From NCBI RefSeq assembly GCF_019857225.1, contig NZ_JAFJSY010000011.1, positions 124,001 to 188,000 of the forward strand: a stretch of 64,000 bases of DNA. Direction: 5' to 3'. Under the pieces are notes generated by a model. The model did not search any database. It had not been told where the DNA came from and worked only from the letters and a program-made list of their open reading frames with translations. Shown here one piece after another: positions 45,019-51,176 of this stretch (the stretch's first letter is position 1; each line of letters opens with the position of its first letter). Origin of the DNA: Streptomyces plumbidurans. Lineage in GTDB: Bacteria; Actinomycetota; Actinomycetes; Streptomycetales; Streptomycetaceae. Position numbers and translations under genes: made by a program.

Positions 45019-45165
45019 CATCGCGGCGGGCCAACTGGTCACCGCTGCTGGGCGGGGCTGGGCGGGGCTGGGCTGGGCTGGGCTGGGCTGGGCTGGGCTG
45101 GGCGGTGATACCGGGCCAACATCGCGGCAGAACAACTGGCCACCGCCGCCGGGCCGGGCTGGGCG
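45019..45165. repeat. Diverged 47-bp direct repeat, 100-bp period
   Basis: CATCGCGGC, CAACTGG and GGGCTGGGCGG recur at the same relative positions at 45019-45065 and 45119-45165, with a few substitutions between the copies. The pentamer array lies between and overlaps the end of the first copy. Confidence 0.6.
45051..45105 (+). repeat. GGCTG/GGCGG pentamer array, 11 units
   Basis: Eleven tandem 5-bp units (GGCGG, GGCTG, GGCGG, then seven GGCTG, then GGCGG). The G-rich + strand could form a G-quadruplex or slip during replication. It is outside any gene. Confidence 0.9.
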
Positions 45166-45364
45166 GTGGCGCCGGGCCTGACCGGGGTCCCCGTTCGCGC
45201 CGTTCGTGCCGCCCTGGCCGCCGCCACCCCGCCGAACGCCTCGACCGGACCATGGGCGCCCCTCGGCCACCGACCCGGCGACGCGGGAGGCCCGCTGCTC
45301 GCCGCCGCCGCAGCCGCACTCGCCACCCTCACCCACGCCTGCGCCGTCCTCGCCGGCTCGGTGC

Positions 45365-46213
45365 TCACGCGCCTGCGGCGTCGCCCCGCTGGGCGGTGGC
45401 CTGCGGGCCTTCCTGAACTCCTCGGCCCTTTGCCGGGGCAGACGGACTGGCCGCGGAGGGGACGGCACCCGGCAAGCCGGGAACACCGTGCTCGCGCAGC
45501 GGGCCGACCTGCCAGCCGTGCGCCTGGCACGCGTCGAGGATGCGGGGCAGGGCACGCAGGGTGGTGCGCCAGGAGCCGGTGGCGGAGGTGCAGTCGGAGT
45601 CGTGCAGCAGGATGGTGCCACCCCCGTACAGGTCCCGCAGAACGGTGTTTTCGACGGATCGAGGGGTGGCCCGCCTGCGCCAGTCCTCGCCCCAGCAGGT
45701 CCACAGCACCGGGGTCAACTCCAGGCGGCGGCAGGCCAGATGGGCGGCGGTGCTCATCACCCCGTAGGGGGGCCGGAACAGTGCCGGTGGCCGGCCGGTG
45801 ACGTCTGTGACGGCGTCGCGGGCGCGGGCGAGGTCGTCGTAGGTGGCTCGGGGGCCGCGCAGCAGCAGGGGGCGGTGGTGCCGGCCGTGGACGGCGATCT
45901 CGTGCCCGGCGGTGGACATCTCCTTCGCCAGTCCCGGCGAGCGCTCCAGCATCGAGCCGAGCAGGAAGAAGGTGGCACGTATCCCACGCGCGTCGAGGAG
46001 GCGGAGGAAGTGCGGGGTGGACAGGGGGTCGGGGCCGTCGTCGAAAGTGAGGGCGATGTGCCCCGGGTCGCCCTGCCCGGACAGACGCGGCATGGCCCTG
46101 TTGCGCAGCGGGCCGAAGGTCGAGACCACGGGCGCCGCCTGGAGGACGGCGAGCGCGGGCAGTGCGGTCACCGAGGCGAGTGCGGCGGCGCGGGCGAGAC
46201 GCGACGGGGTCAT
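45365..46213 (-). CDS. Polysaccharide deacetylase (NodB/CE4 family)
   Basis: A 282-residue secreted or membrane-anchored CE4 hydrolase. An N-terminal signal (residues 4-28) precedes HIALTFDDGPDPLSTPHFLRLLDARGIRATFFLLGS (catalytic Asp and metal Asp), HEIAVHGRHHRPLLL (metal His pair region), RPPYGVMSTAAHLA and GGTILLHDSDC with the C-terminal catalytic His. The metal motif is HGRHH rather than the common HTxxH. ATG at 46213 shares one base with the stop of the upstream glycosyltransferase gene; GTG at 46216 is possible. It may deacetylate an N-acetylated wall or lipid-linked sugar. Confidence 0.92.
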   Translation of the reverse strand: MTPSRLARAAALASVTALPALAVLQAAPVVSTFGPLRNRAMPRLSGQGDPGHIALTFDDGPDPLSTPHFLRLLDARGIRATFFLLGSMLERSPGLAKEMSTAGHEIAVHGRHHRPLLLRGPRATYDDLARARDAVTDVTGRPPALFRPPYGVMSTAAHLACRRLELTPVLWTCWGEDWRRRATPRSVENTVLRDLYGGGTILLHDSDCTSATGSWRTTLRALPRILDACQAHGWQVGPLREHGVPGLPGAVPSAASPSAPAKGRGVQEGPQATAQRGDAAGA

Positions 46214-47541
46214 CACCAGGCCCTCTCCAGGTAGTGGGTGACGGCGGGGAAGTGCTCGGGGGCTTCGGCGTAGGCGACGGGTGCGGCGACGCCCAGGGCG
46301 AGCGTGGCCGCCGTACCGGCAGCAGCCAGACCCCACCGCCGCCTCGCGGGGCGGCGCCTCGTCGCGGGCTGGGCGGCGGTGGGCGATTGGCGCCCGGTCC
46401 TGGCGGATATGGCGGGTACCGGGCCGGGAGCGGAGCGGTGCAGTTCGAGTCCTGCCGCGCGCTGGGCCTGGCCTCGGGGGCCGAAGAGGAGTTCGGTGAG
46501 CACCGGGCCGAGGTCCGCGGGATCGCGGATCCAGGCCGCGAGGCCCGCCTCGTCCAGGGCCGCGGCGTTGGTCTGGCCGTGGCCGGGGATGCAGCGGTAG
46601 CTGACCACCGGCAACCCGGCGGCGAACGCCTCCAGCGAGGTCAGTCCACCGGCGTTCTGGACCAGCACATCGCAGGAGTGCATCAGGCCGGGCATGTCGT
46701 CCACCCAGCCGAAGGCGTGCTCGATGCCGTCTCGTCGCAGCTCGTCGGCGAGGGCCTGGTTGCGCCCGCACACCACCACCGGCACCGCCACCCCCGTCTC
46801 CCGGATCTCGGCGGCGGCCCGCCCCACCGGCCCGACCCCCCACGAACCCGCGACCAGCAGGGCCAGCGGCGCCTGTTCGGGCAGGCCGAACCGGGCACGT
46901 GCGGCCCGGCGTTGTGCGTCGGTGGCGGGGGCGAACCGCGGGCCGGTGACGGGGCCGACGACGGTGACGGCAACCGCGCCCTGGGCGTGGGCCCGGGCCG
47001 CCGGGATCGCGTGCACGGCCAGGTGCGCGTCGATTCCGCGGGCCACCCACAGGGAGTGCACCGAGAAATCGGTCAGGTAGGTGAAGGCCGGCACCCCCAG
47101 CAGGCCGCGCCGCCGCAGCGCGCCCAGGACCTGACTGGCCCCCGGATAGGTCGAGACGACCGCGCACGTGTCCGGGCCGAGTGCCCGCAGGGTGGGCTGC
47201 TCGGCGCCGCGGAACAGCGCCCGCCACACCGCGCCGGGGCGCGAGGCGCGCTCGGTCGCCGCGTACAGGCGCTGATAGCTCGCCGGCATCCAGGTCAGCA
47301 TGCGGTGGTAGACGTCGCAGATCAGCTTGCCGGTGCGCGCGGGCAGCAGGTCGAGGAAGTCGTACCGGTCCACCTGGAAGCCGTGCGCGGCCAGCCGGTC
47401 GGCCAGCCCGGCCGCGGCCCCGTCGTGGCCCGCGCCGACGCTCGCGGAGATGATCGCGATCCGCCCGGGGTCTGAGCCCGGCAGGTCTGCGGCGGATGCC
47501 GAAGGGGCCGCCTTCGGCATCAGGTCGTCGCGTTGGGCCAC
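46213..47541 (-). CDS. MGDG-synthase/MurG-like glycosyltransferase (GT28-like)
   Basis: A 442-residue GT-B enzyme of the monogalactosyldiacylglycerol-synthase group, which glycosylates diacylglycerol-type lipids. RIAIISASVGAGHDGAAAGLADRLAAHG is the diagnostic N-terminus with GAGH. CAVVSTYPGASQVL, AFTYLTDFSVHSLWVARGID and VLVQNAGGLTSLEAFAAGLPVVSYRCIPGHGQTNAA form the acceptor and donor sites. The last 75 residues add a Pro/Arg-rich linker and one TM (GLAAAGTAATLALGVAAPVAYA), an uncommon anchor for this family. GTG at 47541 follows AGGAGG. A BlaI-type dyad lies 138 bp upstream. Confidence 0.88.
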   Translation of the reverse strand: MAQRDDLMPKAAPSASAADLPGSDPGRIAIISASVGAGHDGAAAGLADRLAAHGFQVDRYDFLDLLPARTGKLICDVYHRMLTWMPASYQRLYAATERASRPGAVWRALFRGAEQPTLRALGPDTCAVVSTYPGASQVLGALRRRGLLGVPAFTYLTDFSVHSLWVARGIDAHLAVHAIPAARAHAQGAVAVTVVGPVTGPRFAPATDAQRRAARARFGLPEQAPLALLVAGSWGVGPVGRAAAEIRETGVAVPVVVCGRNQALADELRRDGIEHAFGWVDDMPGLMHSCDVLVQNAGGLTSLEAFAAGLPVVSYRCIPGHGQTNAAALDEAGLAAWIRDPADLGPVLTELLFGPRGQAQRAAGLELHRSAPGPVPAISARTGRQSPTAAQPATRRRPARRRWGLAAAGTAATLALGVAAPVAYAEAPEHFPAVTHYLERAW

Positions 47542-47679
47542 GCTGGATCAGCCTCCTGACGGGGATGGACGCACGGCCGCAGATGCCCGGGTCCGATGGG
47601 GCCGTGCGCAGGAAGGACGGGGCCGCGCCCCTGCACGGCCGAGCGTGGCCACTCGGTCCGGGGGCGCCGGAAGCACAAG

Positions 47680-47698
47680 CTACTACATGATGTAGAAC
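47680..47698 (-). promoter_or_regulatory. BlaI-type dyad, glycosyltransferase-deacetylase operon promoter
   Basis: CTACTACATGATGTAGAAC on the + strand. Toward the gene it reads GTTCTAC-ATCAT-GTAGTAG, nearly the same as the PAP2 site. Confidence 0.85.
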
Positions 47699-47706
47699 TT
47701 GGGGAG

Positions 47707-47755
47707 CGTCCACCGGGATCGGCAGCCGTCCACCTGGATCGGCAGCCGTCCACCT
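47707..47755. repeat. 20-bp tandem direct repeat, 2.5 copies
   Basis: Units of CGTCCACCTGGATCGGCAGC at 47707-47726 (one substitution) and 47727-47746, then CGTCCACCT at 47747-47755. CGTCCACCT also follows the dyad near rmlA (38454-38462). Confidence 0.85.
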
Positions 47756-47821
47756 CGTGACGGGTGCATCTCGACGCCCCGCGGGCGGCGCTCCGGCCGG
47801 CAGGGCGACCCCAGTACATGG

Positions 47822-47840
47822 TTCTACACCATGTAGTAGA
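47822..47840 (+). promoter_or_regulatory. BlaI-type dyad, PAP2 phosphatase promoter
   Basis: GTTCTACACCATGTAGTAG, CTAC-N5-GTAG core, followed by ATTGAGG. It lies 122 bp before the PAP2 start. Confidence 0.85.
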
Positions 47841-47962
47841 TTGAGGGGGCGGCCACCGCTGATTCACCGCGATGTCACCAACATGTCATCGCCGGAGCGG
47901 GGATGGGCCGACGGCGCCGGACCGATCCGCGCCGCGTCTCACCGACACGGAAGGACGTGCCC

Positions 47963-48613
47963 ATGCCCGCGGCCGCCACCGCGCGACTGGCCCTCGACGG
48001 ATCCGGCATCGACGGCTCGTTGTTCACCTCCGTCACCGACTTCGCCCGCGACACCAAGTGGCTCAACACCCCCTTGGAACTGTGGACCAATGTCGGCCTG
48101 GGCGTCTTCGCGGTGCTCATGCTCATGGGCTGGTGGAACGCGCGCCGCCGCGGCACCCGGGCGATGACCGTCGCGCTGGCCGCACCGGTCGCCGTCATGG
48201 TCGCCTTCGCCGCCGCCGAAGTGGTCAAGAAGATCGTCGGTGAGGTACGGCCCTGCCGGTCGATGCCGCACGCCTACGTCGTCGACGCCTGCCCCGCGCC
48301 CTCCGACTACGCCTTCCCCAGCGGCCACACCACCGTCGCCGCCGCGACCGTGGCCGCCCTGTTCCTGCTGGACCGCCGCCTGAGTGCCATCGCGGCCGTG
48401 TTCGCGCTGGTGGAGGGCTTCACCCGCGTCTACGTCGGCGCCCACTACCCCCACGACGTCCTCGGCTCCGCCCTCCTGGCCCTGCCCGTCGCCTACTTCA
48501 CCAGCCTGGCACTGCGCCGCTGGGCCACCCCCCTGGTCGCGGCCCTGAACCGGGGGGCGCTGCGCCCGCTGCTGAGCGCCGAACCGCATACAGCCGCGCA
48601 GCACGCCGGCTAG
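47963..48613 (+). CDS. PAP2 superfamily phosphatase (undecaprenyl-diphosphatase/lipid phosphatase-like)
   Basis: A 216-residue membrane phosphatase. Five TM segments and the three PAP2 motifs are present: KKIVGEVRP (KxxxxxxRP), YAFPSGHTT (PSGH) and TRVYVGAHYPHD (SRxxxxxHxxxD with Thr in place of Ser). The active site should face the outside, so it could recycle polyprenyl diphosphate released by glycopolymer assembly. ATG at 47963 has AAGGA seven bases upstream. It is the rightmost unit with a BlaI-type dyad. Confidence 0.93.
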   Translation: MPAAATARLALDGSGIDGSLFTSVTDFARDTKWLNTPLELWTNVGLGVFAVLMLMGWWNARRRGTRAMTVALAAPVAVMVAFAAAEVVKKIVGEVRPCRSMPHAYVVDACPAPSDYAFPSGHTTVAAATVAALFLLDRRLSAIAAVFALVEGFTRVYVGAHYPHDVLGSALLALPVAYFTSLALRRWATPLVAALNRGALRPLLSAEPHTAAQHAG

Positions 48614-48635
48614 CAGGGCAACGCGACGACGGCTA

Positions 48636-49304
48636 TCAGCGTCGGCCGGTCGGCTCGTCGGCACCGGAACCGGCACCGGTCCCGGTCCGATAGGCGCGCA
48701 GGCTGCGGGACGAAGCCGGCCAGGGCTGCGGGAAGGGGCGAAGCCGCCGCCAGTCGTACGGCGGATGCCCCAGCTTCGGACGGCGCCGATCGTAGCCGTT
48801 GATCAGCGCCCAGCCTGCGACACACACCACGATCAGCACGCGCCCGGCGGCATCGCTCACGTGCGCTCCAGGCGCGCGCAGGCCACCGACGCCGGCGGTC
48901 CACAGCCAGTATCCGAGCAGCGGATAGACCACCAGCTGATGCCAGATCTTGGTCGGAGCGAGGGCTTGCTGACGGGTGAAGAACCCCGCCCGCAGCTCCG
49001 CCCACCACTGCACCAGGCCGAAGCACAGCCACAGCCCGCCCGACGCGATCCCCCACCACGGCCCGGCCGGCCCACCCGGCGCCGCCGTACCCATCCGCCA
49101 CACTCCCAGCGCGACCGCCACGGCCAGCAGCGGATCACCGAGCAGCACCGCCACGAACCCGGTACGGAAACCCATCAGGCGTCGCTCCAGCAGCAGCGCC
49201 AGCAGCCACAGGCCGCCCGGCGTGACGGCAAGCACCGCGAGCGCGGCGATCCAGGGGCCGTGCTGCAGCGGCACTCCCAGCCAGGGAAGGAAGCGTCCGC
49301 TCAC
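48636..49304 (-). CDS. Uncharacterised membrane protein
   Basis: A 222-residue protein with five or six TM segments in the first 170 residues (PWIAALAVLAVTPGGLWLLALLL; FVAVLLGDPLLAVAVALGVW; LVVYPLLGYWLWTAGVGGL; RVLIVVCVAGWALINGYD) and a polar C-terminus rich in Arg, Pro and Gly. I do not recognise the family. The GTG start at 49304 has no ribosome site. It converges on the PAP2 gene with 22 bp between stops and marks the right edge of the envelope-gene block; no BlaI dyad precedes it. Confidence 0.72.
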   Translation of the reverse strand: MSGRFLPWLGVPLQHGPWIAALAVLAVTPGGLWLLALLLERRLMGFRTGFVAVLLGDPLLAVAVALGVWRMGTAAPGGPAGPWWGIASGGLWLCFGLVQWWAELRAGFFTRQQALAPTKIWHQLVVYPLLGYWLWTAGVGGLRAPGAHVSDAAGRVLIVVCVAGWALINGYDRRRPKLGHPPYDWRRLRPFPQPWPASSRSLRAYRTGTGAGSGADEPTGRR

Positions 49305-49461
49305 ACCAAAGACGATCCCCCGGCCCGTCGGCGCCCATGCGCGACGGGGTCCACGTCCGCCGACCGGACGCCTGCAACTCGTCGATCACCAGGAACGGGT
49401 GGGACGAACGGGCGGTCACATCGAGGCAGTCGCAGACGACGTCACACCGATCGGTCGGACG

Positions 49462-50223
49462 TCAGTTGCTCTTGCCGTTGCCCTGGCCGGCGTTCCCGTC
49501 AGAGCCCTTGTCGGAGCCCTTGTCGGCGCTCTTGTCAGCGCCCTTGTCGGCCTTCTTGCCGTTGTCCGTCCGCTCCGGCTTCGCCGTCTTCTCCGGCTTG
49601 GTGGGTCCCTTGCCGTTGCCCGGCCTGTTCGGCGAGGGCGCGGTGGCCGGTTTGTCGCGTAGCTGCTCGGTGCAGTACGCCGGGACGTTCTTCTTGCCGC
49701 CGGCGGCTGTGATCAGGCGGTGCCAGGCCGTTGAGTCGAGGGGCTTGCCGTGGCCGGTGAGCTTCTTCTCGTACGCCCGGCAGTGCGCCTCGGTGTCCTT
49801 CGCGGTGGCCGGGCGGTTCTGCGCGGCGGAGGGGCCGGGGGTGCGGGGCGTGGTGGTGGCCGGGGGCTGCGTGCTGTGGGCGTCGGCGTGTCCGCCGTCC
49901 GGTGGGCCGCCGACGGAGTCGATCGCCGCGAACGCGACCCCGCCCAGGGTGAGGCAGGCCAGGGACAGCGTGAAGGTGATCCGCAGCGAGCGCCGGACAC
50001 GGCGGTGCTCGCGCGGGCGCCAGTCGTCCCTGCGGCGGGTGCGTGAGCCGTGCGCCCCGGCGTCCCGGGCGGCCCTGAACGCGGCCACCGCCCGCTGCTC
50101 AGCGTCGGTGTCCAGCGCGTGCGAGCGCACCGCGTCGGCGATCAGGCTCTCCGTCACCGGGCCGAACCGCCCCTCCCCGCGGCGACCGGCGCGGGCAGTG
50201 CCGTCGCTGTGCCGGTCACCCAT
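49462..50223 (-). CDS. Single-TM anti-sigma-like protein, second paralogue
   Basis: A 253-residue protein. The cytoplasmic part (1-80) is charged, the TM is about residues 82-102 (ITFTLSLACLTLGGVAFAAI), and the outer part holds a Cys-containing mini-domain (HCRAYEKKLTGHGKPLDSTAWHRLITAAGG...AYC) followed by a Lys/Gly/Asp tail with DKGADKSADKGSDKG repeats. The Cys...AAGG...YC motif and GGVAFAA TM end are shared with the protein at 26.2-27.3 kb. It lies 51 bp downstream of its sigma gene. Anti-sigma function is inferred from gene pairing and topology only. Confidence 0.75.
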   Translation of the reverse strand: MGDRHSDGTARAGRRGEGRFGPVTESLIADAVRSHALDTDAEQRAVAAFRAARDAGAHGSRTRRRDDWRPREHRRVRRSLRITFTLSLACLTLGGVAFAAIDSVGGPPDGGHADAHSTQPPATTTPRTPGPSAAQNRPATAKDTEAHCRAYEKKLTGHGKPLDSTAWHRLITAAGGKKNVPAYCTEQLRDKPATAPSPNRPGNGKGPTKPEKTAKPERTDNGKKADKGADKSADKGSDKGSDGNAGQGNGKSN

Positions 50224-50274
50224 GTCCGTATCCGTCCGTGTCCCGCTCGTGGCCGCTCGTGCCTTCGCTGACGT

Positions 50275-50895
50275 TCATTTCGACTCCCCCAGCGTCCGGG
50301 GGTCCTCATTCGTCACACCCGGGCCGCCCAGCACGGCCGCAAGGCGCTTCAGCCCGCGGTGCGCGGCCGTGCGCACCGCGCCGGGCCGCTTGCCGAGGAC
50401 GCGGGCCGCGGCGGGGCCGTCGAGCCCGACGACCACGCGCAGCAGCACGGCCTCGGCCTGGTCGGGGGGCAGGCTGCGCACCAGCTCCAGGGCGCGTTCG
50501 GTGGAGAGCGCCTCAAGGGCCTGGTCGTGGGTGCTGTGCGGGCCCGCCAGGTCCAGTACGTCCTGTTCCAGCCCGGCCGACCGGGGCCGTACCCGCTGCC
50601 GGCGCAGATGGTCGAGCGCCCGGTGCCGGGCGATGGTCGCGGTCCAGCCGCGAAAGCCCGCCCCGTCGCCCTTGAACCGCCCGAGGTCCCGGGCGATCTC
50701 CAGCCAGGCGTCGGACGCCACGTCCTCGGCGTCGTCGCCGACGATCCCGCGCAGATAGCCGAGGAGTCCGGGCTGCACGAGCCGGTACGCGACGGCGAAC
50801 GCGGCCTCGTCGCCCTCCTGGGCCCGCGCGACCGCCTCCCCCAACTCCCCGTCGTGCGCCTGCGCGCGGCGGGGTTCCCGTTGCTGGCCCAACAC
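50275..50895 (-). CDS. ECF sigma factor (second of two paralogues)
   Basis: A 206-residue sigma factor. Region 2: FAVAYRLVQPGLLGYLRGIVGDDAEDVASDAWLEIARDLGRFKGDGAGFRGWTATIARHRALDHLR. Region 4: LVRSLPPDQAEAVLLRVVVGLDGPAAARVLGKRPGAVRTAAHRGLKRLAAVL. Both regions align along their length with the sigma at 27.3-28.0 kb. The open frame extends to 51114, but GTG at 50895 (or TTG at 50892) is chosen because GAGG precedes it and the protein then begins like its paralogue (VLGQ versus MLGDD). Confidence 0.92.
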   Translation of the reverse strand: MLGQQREPRRAQAHDGELGEAVARAQEGDEAAFAVAYRLVQPGLLGYLRGIVGDDAEDVASDAWLEIARDLGRFKGDGAGFRGWTATIARHRALDHLRRQRVRPRSAGLEQDVLDLAGPHSTHDQALEALSTERALELVRSLPPDQAEAVLLRVVVGLDGPAAARVLGKRPGAVRTAAHRGLKRLAAVLGGPGVTNEDPRTLGESK

Positions 50896-51117
50896 CGTCC
50901 TCGTCGTTCGTGCGACTGATCCGGCAGGTCCCGGCCGAGCGGAACCCGCACCGTGCGCCACGTCGGCCCGTGAACACGCCCCCACGGTCATCTGCGTACG
51001 GCGTGACGGAAGTGTCACAGGTGATGTTCGGTCAGAGTCGTGCACAGAGTTGCGCGTCAGAGTTGTGCGCCGTGCGTCGGCGCCGCCGCCCGGGACAGGT
51101 GGGGGGGTCGGCACCGG

Positions 51118-51149
51118 CGGGCCGCCCGGCGATCACGACGGGCGGCCCG
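51118..51149 (-). terminator. Terminator downstream of the DHA2 exporter
   Basis: CGGGCCGCCCG (51118-51128) pairs with CGGGCGGCCCG (51139-51149), 10-nt loop, 27 bp past the exporter stop. Confidence 0.75.
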
Positions 51150-51176
51150 GTCTCCCGGTCTACGCCGGGCAGCGGC

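Larger units (their letters stand above)
44970..45364. other. Repeat-rich intergenic region, possible gene remnant
   Basis: About 395 bp between the third COG4705 gene and the deacetylase stop. It contains the GGCTG pentamer array and a diverged 47-bp direct repeat. From about 45166 a + strand frame (APGLTGVPVRAVRAAL and onward) has strong third-position GC until it runs into the deacetylase on the opposite strand. It could be the remnant of a lost gene, but it has no recognisable domain and no proper end, so it is not called. Confidence 0.4.
47542..47962. other. Divergent regulatory region with two BlaI-type dyads and a tandem repeat
   Basis: About 421 bp between the divergent glycosyltransferase and PAP2 genes. 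Each outward promoter has its own dyad in mirror orientation (47680-47698 and 47822-47840), with a 20-bp tandem repeat between them. Leaders of about 138 and 122 nt are longer than in the other units. No coding frame is convincing. Confidence 0.75.

Noticed and set aside
45051..45105. GGCTG array as a CRISPR or attachment site
   Set aside because: Units are only 5 bp with no spacers, and there is no integrase or cas gene nearby.
45166..45801. 211-codon + strand open frame starting APGLTGVPVRAVRAAL
   Set aside because: The first third has coding-like base composition, but the rest is antisense to the deacetylase and there is no domain; mentioned only as a possible remnant.
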